DNA of 40,638 bases from Bacillota bacterium (GTDB lineage Bacteria; Bacillota; Clostridia; Peptostreptococcales; Anaerovoracaceae), in contig JARBUO010000012.1 in the NCBI GenBank assembly GCA_029239605.1, positions 1 to 40,638 of the forward strand, in the 5' to 3' direction. The position numbers were made by a program, and so were the translations under genes. Under the pieces are notes generated by a model. The model made no database searches and was not told the DNA's origin. It saw only the letters and a program-made list of their open reading frames with translations. Of the stretch, positions 11,661 through 19,545 are shown piece by piece; positions within the stretch are counted from its first letter, which is position 1, and every line of letters starts with the position of its first letter.

Positions 11661-11680
11661 TTTGTATCAGAGTAATGCTT
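11661..11680 (-). promoter_or_regulatory. Candidate autoregulatory operator of mocR
   Basis: TTTGTATC followed directly by AGAGTAATGCTT lies 30-50 bases before the mocR start codon. Both words recur in the arc promoter region at 9913-9940 in a different arrangement. Further upstream, 11739-11757 holds a 7-base inverted repeat (AAATCAA, 5 bases, TTGATTT). No clear sigma-A promoter was assigned. Confidence 0.4.
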
Positions 11681-11913
11681 CCTCGTCGTAATACAGGTTT
11701 ATAGTTTCAGTAAAGTCGGTTCACTTATCCCGCTTTTAAATCAAAACGGTTGATTTTGCCAAAGTAAATATATTCTTTTTCCGGCCGTCTGTCAACATTT
11801 CCCTTCTCATGGTAAAATATGAGCGTGATTCCATATTCATGACGCAAATAATCTTGCACCCTTTATTATGAATCTCGTAAAGGCATATCCACATGATCTG
11901 ATAGGAACGATAG

Positions 11914-11977
11914 AAAAAGAGAAAGGTCCCTGGATGCAGGCTTAAGATAAACCCATCCGCGTTCCTTTCTCTTTTTT
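11914..11977. terminator. Long bidirectional terminator between the second OTC gene and mocR
   Basis: AAAAAGAGAAAGG (11914-11926) pairs perfectly with CCTTTCTCTTTTT (from 11964) across a 37-base loop that contains a smaller GGATG/CATCC stem. T tracts stand on both strands. It lies about 140 bases past the stop of the OTC gene at 12120. As the whole gap 11632-12119 is about 490 bases without a gene, it also insulates mocR from upstream transcription. Confidence 0.7.
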
Positions 11978-11985
11978 GTTGATTG

Positions 11986-12031
11986 GTACTGCTTGTTTTT
12001 ATTCATTGATACCGTACATTTTTATTCATTG
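11986..12031. repeat. Tandem 23-base repeats carrying ArgR-box-like words
   Basis: Two 23-base units (11986-12008 and 12009-12031) are identical at 17 positions and share the exact 13-mer TTTTTATTCATTG. A weaker third partial copy precedes them. The same 13-mer occurs upstream of argC at 25447-25459. It closely resembles the right half of the ArgR/AhrC box of Bacillus. The sites lie between the second OTC gene and the terminator before mocR, not at an obvious promoter. Confidence 0.5.
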
Positions 12032-12119
12032 GTGCCGCTTATCTAATGAATGGGTACACGATTCTCCTGTCACCCTTTCATGGCTGAAATAGATTGCGGT
12101 TGTTTCCCTCGATTATGTT

Positions 12120-13106
12120 CTACAGTATAGCAACCATGATGGCTTTGATGGTATGCATTCTGTTTTCTGCTTCGTCAAAGACAACGGAATGTTTGCTGCG
12201 AAATACCTCGTCAGTTACTTCTCTGATGTCAAATCCCTTTTCCTTCCACTCTTTTGCCATCTTAGTCTCAAAATCATGAAATGCAGGCAGGCAGTGCAGG
12301 AAAAGTACATCCGGATTCTCGGTTGCCTTTAAGAGCTCCATGGTAACCTTAAACGGTGTCAGCATCTTCACTTTTGCGGGAATCTGATCTTCTTCTCCCA
12401 TGGAAGCCCATACGTCGGTGTAGATTACATCCGCGCCCCTGAGGCACGCAGGGTCACTGCTTACTTCAATGATGCTGCCTGTAGTTTCTGCAACTTTCCT
12501 GGATGCAGTAAGTACTTCCTGATCAACCTCAAGTTCATCAGGTCCGTAGGCTACAAAATGGATGCCCATCTTAGCGCAGCCGTACATCCATGCATAGGCC
12601 ATATTATTTCGGATATCACCGCAGAAAATAACTTTCGCCTTATTCAGCGGTTTTGCCATATGTTCTTCCATGGTCAGCATATCTGCCAGGATCTGAGTGG
12701 GATGATCAATGTCAGTAAGCCCGTTCCAAACGGGGATACCGGAATATTTCGCGAGATCCTCTACTGTTTTCTGATCAAAACCACGGTATTCTATTCCGTC
12801 GTAAAATCTTCCCAAAACTTTTGCACTGTCTTCAATGGATTCTTTTTTGCCGACTTGAGATCCGGATGATTCCAGATAGGTCACATGTCCGCCTTCATCG
12901 TGGCAGGCAACTTCAAAGGAGCATCTCGTTCTCGTAGATGTTTTTTCAAACAACAGGACGATATTTTTTCCCTTCAGCAGATCACCGCTGATACCGGCTC
13001 TCTTCTTTGCCTTCAAATCATGGGCCAGATCCAGCAGATATCTGATCTCCTGCGGAGTAAAGTCCATCAACGTTAAAAAGCTTCTTCCCTTTAAATTAAC
13101 TGCCAT
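12120..13106 (-). CDS. argF: Ornithine carbamoyltransferase, second copy (probably biosynthetic)
   Basis: The 328-residue OTC carries STRTRCSFEVA, HPTQILADMLTMEEH, DVWASMGEE and HCLPAFHDFETK. It joins ornithine and carbamoyl phosphate to citrulline. It is about 78% identical by eye to the OTC at 8893-9882; the differences cluster near residues 195-225 and on surfaces, not in the active site. It follows the DUF1836 gene after only 4 bases, so the two form an operon read from the promoter at 13769-13797. In B. subtilis argF ends the argCJBD-carAB operon; here it is separate. The biosynthetic role is inferred because the other copy sits in the arc operon. Confidence 0.93.
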   Translation of the reverse strand: MAVNLKGRSFLTLMDFTPQEIRYLLDLAHDLKAKKRAGISGDLLKGKNIVLLFEKTSTRTRCSFEVACHDEGGHVTYLESSGSQVGKKESIEDSAKVLGRFYDGIEYRGFDQKTVEDLAKYSGIPVWNGLTDIDHPTQILADMLTMEEHMAKPLNKAKVIFCGDIRNNMAYAWMYGCAKMGIHFVAYGPDELEVDQEVLTASRKVAETTGSIIEVSSDPACLRGADVIYTDVWASMGEEDQIPAKVKMLTPFKVTMELLKATENPDVLFLHCLPAFHDFETKMAKEWKEKGFDIREVTDEVFRSKHSVVFDEAENRMHTIKAIMVAIL

Positions 13107-13110
13107 GATT

Positions 13111-13725
13111 TCAACCTTCTTTCTGTTTTTTCTGTTTTGGTTTTAAGATATACTCCTGAAGGAGTTTATGGGCCAGGAACTTTTGCGCATCGGCTTTCAT
13201 GGAAAGGTTCACGATCAACATAAAAAGCTCCAGCATATCGTCATCTGAAAGTTCTGTCTCCATCAGATAGTTTTTGCTGTTCTTGATCACGCTGCCGATG
13301 CTTTGAGCAAGTGCTTCCTGCTCTGCTGAATGCACCTCAAGAATACCCTTGTAAAGTGCTGAAATATCAATTTTGTCGTCAAATTCCGAATTATAATTAT
13401 CAATGAGAGGTTTCATGATCTTTTCGATCTCTTCCATCTGGAAGGTGCCCTTCATATAAAAGATGAGGGTAAGCAGAATTAAATGATCCTTTGAATATTT
13501 TTTATTGACGGGTCTTGGAAGCATATTATGCTTCACATAATTTCCGATCATGGTCTTTGTGATGACCCTATCTTTCTCGCTGTTCTTATATACGGCAAGT
13601 TCCCGGTTCAGGAAGGTCTCTGCCTGATCCATATAAATTTCCATATCGGGGAAGGACGCCTCATCAATCCTGCCCTTGGCCACAAATTCGTCTATCGTAT
13701 TTTTTATGAATTCCTCATATCTCAT
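13111..13725 (-). CDS. DUF1836 domain protein
   Basis: The 204-residue soluble protein matches the DUF1836 family pattern: an N-terminal acidic helical part, then TKTMIGNYVKHNMLPRPVNK and YSKDHLILLTLIFYMKG, which resemble a MerR-like helix-turn-helix. The C-terminal half is helical. The start at 13725 is chosen over 13740 because GGAGGTGG lies just before it and falls inside the longer reading. It is the first gene of an operon with the second OTC gene, 4 bases apart, from a strong promoter. The function of the family is not known to me. A DNA-binding role, perhaps controlling its own operon, is inference. Confidence 0.85.
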   Translation of the reverse strand: MRYEEFIKNTIDEFVAKGRIDEASFPDMEIYMDQAETFLNRELAVYKNSEKDRVITKTMIGNYVKHNMLPRPVNKKYSKDHLILLTLIFYMKGTFQMEEIEKIMKPLIDNYNSEFDDKIDISALYKGILEVHSAEQEALAQSIGSVIKNSKNYLMETELSDDDMLELFMLIVNLSMKADAQKFLAHKLLQEYILKPKQKKQKEG

Positions 13726-13768
13726 AATACCCACCTCCATATTGGTTCTTGATAGTTAGTATAACTAC

Positions 13769-13797
13769 AATATAAGGTATTCATTACTGCATGTCAA
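13769..13797 (-). promoter_or_regulatory. Promoter of the DUF1836-argF operon
   Basis: Minus-strand TTGACA (13792-13797), a 17-base spacer and TATATT (13769-13774), 44 bases before the DUF1836 start. The spacer contains TAATGAATA, which resembles half an ArgR box, but a full box is not visible. Confidence 0.7.
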
Positions 13798-13847
13798 GAA
13801 TTCCGAAAGAATCAGGAGCGGAATAGCAGAGTGGAAGCAGAGTGGAA

Positions 13848-14987
13848 TCACGCTTTTTTGGGTTTTTCACCATAATACTGATAGTAGGTGACTTCCAGTC
13901 TGCCATTATAAAGCTTTCTTCTGCGGTCTGCGGGGCGTCCGAAGGTAAGTGCTTCAAATTCTTTATCAGTGGTAACTAAGTACAGGGACCAGGTTGGATT
14001 TTTTTCATACAGCTTTTTCAGGTCTGCATAGATTCGCCGTATCGCATCCTTTTCTCCGATTCGTTCTCCGTAAGGCGGATTTGCAATCATGATGCCGTAA
14101 TTTTCATCGAACCGGACTTCCTTTAGGGGACGAATATGAAAATCAATGCAATCATCAACGCCTGCTTCCATGGCATTCTCCCTTGCAGCCATTACTGCGG
14201 CAGGCAAAATATCCGAACCGATGATGCGGATGTCAGCATCATTGTTAATTGCTTCGAAAGCCGCCTTTTTCTCTTCTTTCCAGAGATGAGACGGAATGGC
14301 AGGCCACTGTTCTGCTGCAAATTTCCGATTCAGTCCCGGTGCGATATTCCTTCCAATGAGCGCTGCCTCAATGGGTATGGTTCCGGATCCGCAGAATGGA
14401 TCCAGCAGGAGTCGTCCCTCTTTCCAGAAGGAAAGCTGTACCATTGCCGCCGCAAGGGTTTCTTTGATGGGAGCCGCCACATCCTTCACCCGATATCCTC
14501 TTTTATGAAGACCTGCTCCGCTGGTATCCAGGGTAATGGTTGCACGATCTTTTAACAGGGTAACCTTGATGATAAATTCCGGTCCCGTCTCCTGGAACCA
14601 TTGGCAGTGATAAGTCTCTTTCAGTTTCTCGACGATGGACTTTTTCACAATGGCCTGACAATCGGGAACACTGTGCAGCTTTGATTTTACAGAGGTCCCC
14701 GTAACGGTAAATTTTCCGTCTTCCGGGATCCATTCCTCCCAGGGCAGAGCCTTTGTCTGCTGAAAGAGCTCTTCGAAGGTCAGCGCATCAAATTCACCCA
14801 ACTTGACAAGAACTCTGTCTGCACACCGAAGCCACAGGTTTGATTTTACAACAGCCCTTTCATCACCCAGAAAGGTTATTTTCGCATCTTCAGACTTCAG
14901 TACCTTGTACCCTAAATTTTCAATTTCTCGTTTGACCACCGCCTCGAGTCCAAAGGTAGCGGTAGCAATCAGTTCCAACTTTGACAA
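13848..14987 (-). CDS. THUMP-domain class I SAM-dependent RNA methyltransferase (RlmL/YpsC family)
   Basis: The 379-residue protein has an N-terminal ferredoxin-like and THUMP region (about 1-155) and a Rossmann methyltransferase domain with LLDPFCGSGTIPIEAA for SAM and the catalytic ANPPYGERIG motif. This layout matches the YpsC/RlmL-N group that makes m2G in 23S rRNA; members are often misnamed N6-adenine DNA methylases. The exact target is inferred. The start is a TTG at 14987 with GAGGAG before it. It follows mreB but behind a terminator and a second hairpin (15007-15033) that touches its ribosome binding region. Confidence 0.88.
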   Translation of the reverse strand: MSKLELIATATFGLEAVVKREIENLGYKVLKSEDAKITFLGDERAVVKSNLWLRCADRVLVKLGEFDALTFEELFQQTKALPWEEWIPEDGKFTVTGTSVKSKLHSVPDCQAIVKKSIVEKLKETYHCQWFQETGPEFIIKVTLLKDRATITLDTSGAGLHKRGYRVKDVAAPIKETLAAAMVQLSFWKEGRLLLDPFCGSGTIPIEAALIGRNIAPGLNRKFAAEQWPAIPSHLWKEEKKAAFEAINNDADIRIIGSDILPAAVMAARENAMEAGVDDCIDFHIRPLKEVRFDENYGIMIANPPYGERIGEKDAIRRIYADLKKLYEKNPTWSLYLVTTDKEFEALTFGRPADRRRKLYNGRLEVTYYQYYGEKPKKA

Positions 14988-15006
14988 AGTTTCTCCTCTC
15001 TTTTTT

Positions 15007-15033
15007 ATCTAATAGGAAACTTGCCCATTAGAT
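15007..15033 (-). other. Leader hairpin before the methyltransferase gene
   Basis: On the minus strand ATCTAATGGG pairs with CCTATTAGAT over 10 bases (one G-U pair) around a 7-base loop. It lies right after the mreB terminator and about 10 bases before the Shine-Dalgarno sequence of the gene at 14987. The wobble fits the minus strand RNA. Confidence 0.4.
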
Positions 15034-15037
15034 AAAA

Positions 15038-15059
15038 AAAGCTCTCTTGCGAGAGCTTT
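15038..15059 (-). terminator. Terminator after mreB
   Basis: A perfect 9-base stem (AAAGCTCTC at 15038-15046, GAGAGCTTT at 15051-15059) with loop TTGC ends in T7 on the minus strand, 9 bases after the mreB stop codon. Confidence 0.9.
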
Positions 15060-15067
15060 CATGTTTT

Positions 15068-16090
15068 TTAAATGTAAGACCTTCTTTTGTTCATCTGATT
15101 GTTCTCGATGGCATCGATGGAATTTAAAGCCTTACCGGTTCCGATTGCAACACAGGATTTTGGATCTTCTGCAATTGTAACCTTGATCCCGGTTCGTTCT
15201 TCAATCCGTTTATCGATACCGTGCAGAAGTGCTCCGCCTCCGGTAATAACGATTCCACTATTGCTGATGTCTGCTGACAGTTCTGGCGGCGTTCTCTCCA
15301 ATACGCCGTGAGCAACTTCACAAATCACCTGCAAAGGCTCGTCCAGTGCTTCCATCATTTCCTTCGAAGTAATCTCGATGGATTTTGGAAGTCCCGTGAC
15401 AAGGTCTCGGCCCCTACATTCTTTTACGACCACTTCTTCTCTTGGATACGCCGTACCAATGGTCATTTTCATTTCTTCTGCAGTACGCTCTCCAATATAA
15501 AGCTTGTGCTCTTTTCTCATATATTTTATAATCGCTTCGTCAAATTTGTCACCGGCAACTTTAACAGAGGTGCTTGTTACAATGCCCCCCAGCGAAATTA
15601 CAGCAACATCTGTCGTTCCTCCACCGATGTCAATAATCATGACTCCGTCCGGCTTTGATATATCAAGCCCTGCACCGATGGCTGCTGCAACGGGTTCCTC
15701 CATCAGGAAAACCGCTTTTCCCCCTGCCTGGGTGGCTGCTTCTCTGACTGCTCTTTTTTCAACCTCAGTAACACCACTTGGCACACAGACCATAATTCTA
15801 GGCTTAAAAAATCTGCTGTTTCCACAGGTCTTCTTGATAAAGTACTTCAGCATTCTTTCCGTGACATCATAATCGGAAATAACACCGTCTCTCAGTGGTC
15901 TTACAGCAATGATGTTGCTGGGGGTTCTTCCCAGCATCTGTCTTGCTTCTTCCCCGACAGCCAGAATCTCATTGGTATCCCTGTTGATTGCTACAACGGA
16001 CGGCTCGTTCAGAACGACACCCTTTCCTTTTATATAAACTAAAACATTTGCTGTTCCAAGGTCTATGCCTACTTCATCCGTAAATCCCAA
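15068..16090 (-). CDS. mreB: Rod shape-determining actin homologue MreB/Mbl
   Basis: The 340-residue bacterial actin starts EVGIDLGTANVLVYIKGKGV, then has NEPSVVAIN, PSGVTEVEKRAVREAA, the second phosphate loop IDIGGGTTDVAVISLGG and the adenosine motif GIVITGGGALLHGID. It polymerises under the membrane and guides lateral cell-wall synthesis. The mreC, mreD and mrdA genes usually found with it are absent here, which suggests the mbl or mreBH type of stand-alone copy. The start is TTG at 16090, with GAGGAGGG at the right distance. It has its own promoter and terminator. Confidence 0.95.
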   Translation of the reverse strand: MGFTDEVGIDLGTANVLVYIKGKGVVLNEPSVVAINRDTNEILAVGEEARQMLGRTPSNIIAVRPLRDGVISDYDVTERMLKYFIKKTCGNSRFFKPRIMVCVPSGVTEVEKRAVREAATQAGGKAVFLMEEPVAAAIGAGLDISKPDGVMIIDIGGGTTDVAVISLGGIVTSTSVKVAGDKFDEAIIKYMRKEHKLYIGERTAEEMKMTIGTAYPREEVVVKECRGRDLVTGLPKSIEITSKEMMEALDEPLQVICEVAHGVLERTPPELSADISNSGIVITGGGALLHGIDKRIEERTGIKVTIAEDPKSCVAIGTGKALNSIDAIENNQMNKRRSYI

Positions 16091-16247
16091 CGTTATCCCT
16101 CCTCATATATATAACTATTTCTTTCTGTAATCCATAAGGAAATATATTTGCATCGATCAGCTCGTCCATCTGACGAACTTATGTCCGGAAATCTTATCAT
16201 TGCCGATTTCTGCTGTCATATTCTTATCATTTACGTTTATCTTTAAT

Positions 16248-16276
16248 ATTATATCTACAAAGAGTAAAATTTTCAA
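16248..16276 (-). promoter_or_regulatory. Promoter of mreB
   Basis: Minus-strand TTGAAA (16271-16276), 17 bases, then perfect TATAAT (16248-16253), within the 244-base gap between carB and mreB. No terminator for carB was found in this gap, so readthrough from the arg operon into mreB is possible. The leader is about 155 bases. Confidence 0.7.
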
Positions 16277-16334
16277 TTTTTATTTTGTTATTTCACAGAC
16301 AAAGTTTGGTATGTTTCACTTGTGGAGTTTCCTA

Positions 16335-19300
16335 TTATATTTTTACGATGTCCACCATGTTGAAGTCCTCCAGAGTTTTCCTCATAAGAAGACTGTTGGC
16401 AAGTGCGTTGGCCGTATCGATGGAGGTCAGGCATGCGATGTTTCGCTCGATGGCCTTTCTTCTCATCTGGACGGAATGCACCGCAGGCTTTCTTCCGATG
16501 GTGGAGGTAGAAACTACAAAATCAACTTCACCAGTATCAAACAAGTCACTTGTGTTGGGGGACGGTCCGTCGTGCTTATTGACGATTTCAGACGGTACGC
16601 CGTGCTCTCTCAGATATTCTGCGGTACCCTTGGTTGCCCAGATTTTATACCCGAAATCAACGAACTTTTGGGCAAGAGGCACTACTTCCGGCTTGTCGGA
16701 ATCCTTTACGGTAATCAGTACACTGTCACCTACCTTATGCATTTCGTAGCCAGCGGCAATCAGTCCTTTATAAAGGGCTGTTTCCAGATCGTGGTCAATT
16801 CCAAGAACCTCTCCTGTAGATTTCATCTCCGGTCCCAGATGATTGTCAGCATCATGCAGTTTTGGGAAGCTGAACACCGGTACTTTTACCGCTACATAAT
16901 CACCTTCCGGGCAGACACCGCTTCCATAACCCAGATCTTTAAGCTTTGCCCCCAGGGCCACCTTTGTGGCAAGATCAACGATGGGAACGTTGGTGACCTT
17001 GCTGATATAGGGTACGGTTCTTGAAGATCTGGGATTGACCTCGATGACGTAAACCTGTCCCTGATAGATGACGTACTGGATGTTGACAAGCCCTGATACG
17101 TTGAGTTCCTTGGCCAGCCGTCCCGTATATTCCACGATGGTATCCCGGATTTCCTGGGTCAGTGTTTGCGGCGGATAAATGGAGATGGAATCGCCGGAGT
17201 GCACTCCTGCCCGCTCGATATGCTCCATGATGCCGGGAATCAGGAAATCGTCTCCGTCACAAACCGCATCCACCTCTACTTCCGTACCCATGAGATACTT
17301 GTCAATGAGCACTGGATTTTCAAGCTCTGTGGCAGTGATGATATCCATGTATTCAATGACATCATTTTTCCCGTGGGCGATGATCATATTCTGGCCGCCC
17401 AAAACGTAGGAAGGTCTCAGCAATACGGGGTATCCCAGCTTCTGGGCTTCCTTCACTGCTGCTTCCGTGGTATAGGCCATTCTGCCGTTTGGCCTCGGAA
17501 TGTTGCAATGTTCCAGAAGCTTGTCGAATCTCTCTCTGTCTTCTGCGGCATCGATGCTGTCCGCAGAGGTTCCAAGGATTTTAATGCCCTTATTCTTCAG
17601 ATGCTTTGTCAGTTTGATGGCGGTCTGTCCTCCGAACTGTACCACGACTCCCCATGGCTGCTCTGTTTCAAGGATAGAGTCCACATCCTCCGGTGTGAGG
17701 GGCTCAAAATAAAGCCGGTCGGAGATGTCAAAGTCTGTAGAAACAGTCTCTGGATTATTATTTACGATGATGGCCTCATAGCCAGCTTCCTTCAGGGCAG
17801 TAACGCAATGAACGGAACAGTAGTCAAACTCGATTCCCTGCCCGATCCGAATAGGTCCGGAACCGAATACGATGACCTTCTTCTTTCCGGTGCTGTGCTG
17901 CTCAATAAACTCTCTTGCCTCATTTTCCTCGTCATAGGTGGAGTAGAAATAGGGGGTTTCCGCGGCAAATTCCGCAGCGCAGGTATCAACCATTTTATAG
18001 GAAGCATACAGCTTCTGGGGTGGTTGCTGACCGCTGAGGGTTGTAATTGTTTTGTCAAGGAAGCCCAGCTTTTTTGCTCTTTTGTATTTATCCTGGGTCA
18101 GCTCCCCTTGAGAGAGGGTATGCTCCATTTTAATCAGGTTGTTCAGTTTATTGATAAACCAACGATCGATCTTTGTAATTTCAAAGATTGTATCGATGGA
18201 AATTCCGCGCTTCAATGCTTCGTAGACCACAAAGATCCGTTCGTCGTCACAGTGGTGCAGGAGCTCCTCGATGGTATCGGGATCCTTCTCCTTCAGCTTT
18301 TTTAAGTTCAGGGAATCCAGATTCAGCTCAATACAGCGCACTGCTTTCATCATGGCCTGCTCAAAGGTAGTGCCGATGGCCATAACTTCTCCAGTGGCTT
18401 TCATCTGCGTTCCCAGGGTTCTCTTTGCATAGACAAACTTATCAAAGGGCCATTTTGGGAATTTGACGACGATATAGTCCAGGGCAGGCTCAAAGCAAGC
18501 GTAGGTTTTCCCTGTTACCGTATTAATGATTTCGTCCAGCGTATAGCCGATGGCAATCTTGGATGCGACCTTTGCAATGGGATAGCCGGTGGCTTTTGAG
18601 GCTAGAGCAGAGGACCTGGACACTCTGGGGTTTACTTCGATGACAGCATATTCAAAGTTGTCGGGATTCAGAGCGAACTGGCAGTTGCAGCCTCCCTCAA
18701 CGCCCAACGCCTGAATGATGTTGATGGATGCGGTTCTCAGCATCTGATACTCTTTATCGGACAAAGTGACAGCCGGTGCAACGACGATGGAATCTCCCGT
18801 ATGTACGCCCACTGGATCTACATTTTCCATAGAGCAAACCGTGATCGTATTATTTCTGCTGTCTCTGATGATTTCAAATTCGATTTCTTTCCACCCGGAA
18901 ACACAGCGTTCCACCAGAATTTGATTGATGGGGCTCAGCCGCAGACCGTTTTCACCGATTCTAAGAAGCTGTTTCTTGCTGGATGCGATACCGCCCCCGG
19001 TTCCCCCAAGGGTATACGCAGGACGAACGATAACCGGGTATCCGATTTCTTCCGCAAAGGCAAGGGCGTCATCAATGTCGGTAACTACTTTGGAAGGAAT
19101 TACCGGTTCTCCGATGGACTCCAGCATATCCTTAAAAAGCTGACGATCTTCAGCTTTATCGATGGTTTCAGGAGTAGCACCCAAAAGTTTAACATTCTGC
19201 TCTTTTAGAAATCCTTCCTTTGCAAGCTGCATGGAAAGGGTTAGTGCCGTCTGTCCTCCCATGGTGGGAAGGATACTATCAGGCTTTTCTATCTTGATAA

Positions 19301-19529
19301 TCTTTTTCAGTACAGGCAGCGTCAATGGCTCAATATACACCTTATCTGCCATGGTTTTGTCTGTCATGATGGTGGCCGGGTTCGAATTGACCAGAACTAC
19401 TTCCAGCCCATCGGCTTTCAGCGTACGGCAGACCTGCGTTCCTGCATAGTCGAACTCAGCCGCCTGGCCGATGATAATAGGACCAGAACCGATCACAAGC
19501 ACTTTTTTAATATCGTTACGTAATGGCAT
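16335..19529 (-). CDS. carB: Carbamoyl-phosphate synthase large subunit
   Basis: The 1064-residue chain has the expected two ATP-grasp halves (carboxyphosphate half about 1-400 with VLVIGSGPIIIGQAAEFDYAG; carbamoyl-phosphate half about 550-930 with FGSGPIRIGQGIEFDYCSVH), the oligomerisation region between them and a C-terminal MGS allosteric domain with KIWATKGTAEYL. It makes carbamoyl phosphate from bicarbonate, ammonia from CarA, and two ATP, for arginine and pyrimidines. GGGAGG precedes the ATG; carA ends 16 bases upstream. It closes the argCJBD-carAB series. Confidence 0.98.
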   Translation of the reverse strand: MPLRNDIKKVLVIGSGPIIIGQAAEFDYAGTQVCRTLKADGLEVVLVNSNPATIMTDKTMADKVYIEPLTLPVLKKIIKIEKPDSILPTMGGQTALTLSMQLAKEGFLKEQNVKLLGATPETIDKAEDRQLFKDMLESIGEPVIPSKVVTDIDDALAFAEEIGYPVIVRPAYTLGGTGGGIASSKKQLLRIGENGLRLSPINQILVERCVSGWKEIEFEIIRDSRNNTITVCSMENVDPVGVHTGDSIVVAPAVTLSDKEYQMLRTASINIIQALGVEGGCNCQFALNPDNFEYAVIEVNPRVSRSSALASKATGYPIAKVASKIAIGYTLDEIINTVTGKTYACFEPALDYIVVKFPKWPFDKFVYAKRTLGTQMKATGEVMAIGTTFEQAMMKAVRCIELNLDSLNLKKLKEKDPDTIEELLHHCDDERIFVVYEALKRGISIDTIFEITKIDRWFINKLNNLIKMEHTLSQGELTQDKYKRAKKLGFLDKTITTLSGQQPPQKLYASYKMVDTCAAEFAAETPYFYSTYDEENEAREFIEQHSTGKKKVIVFGSGPIRIGQGIEFDYCSVHCVTALKEAGYEAIIVNNNPETVSTDFDISDRLYFEPLTPEDVDSILETEQPWGVVVQFGGQTAIKLTKHLKNKGIKILGTSADSIDAAEDRERFDKLLEHCNIPRPNGRMAYTTEAAVKEAQKLGYPVLLRPSYVLGGQNMIIAHGKNDVIEYMDIITATELENPVLIDKYLMGTEVEVDAVCDGDDFLIPGIMEHIERAGVHSGDSISIYPPQTLTQEIRDTIVEYTGRLAKELNVSGLVNIQYVIYQGQVYVIEVNPRSSRTVPYISKVTNVPIVDLATKVALGAKLKDLGYGSGVCPEGDYVAVKVPVFSFPKLHDADNHLGPEMKSTGEVLGIDHDLETALYKGLIAAGYEMHKVGDSVLITVKDSDKPEVVPLAQKFVDFGYKIWATKGTAEYLREHGVPSEIVNKHDGPSPNTSDLFDTGEVDFVVSTSTIGRKPAVHSVQMRRKAIERNIACLTSIDTANALANSLLMRKTLEDFNMVDIVKI

Positions 19530-19545
19530 AGTTACCTCCCTCTCC

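Noticed and set aside
11986-12031. CRISPR or minisatellite array
   Set aside because: Only two clear units without spacers; regulatory boxes fit better. No CRISPR array was seen anywhere in the window.
16091-16334. Terminator for the arginine operon after carB
   Set aside because: No stem with a T tract was found in this gap; readthrough or a factor-dependent end is possible.
17166-18305. 379-codon plus-strand ORF inside carB
   Set aside because: Antisense shadow of a highly conserved gene; no ribosome binding site or family motif.
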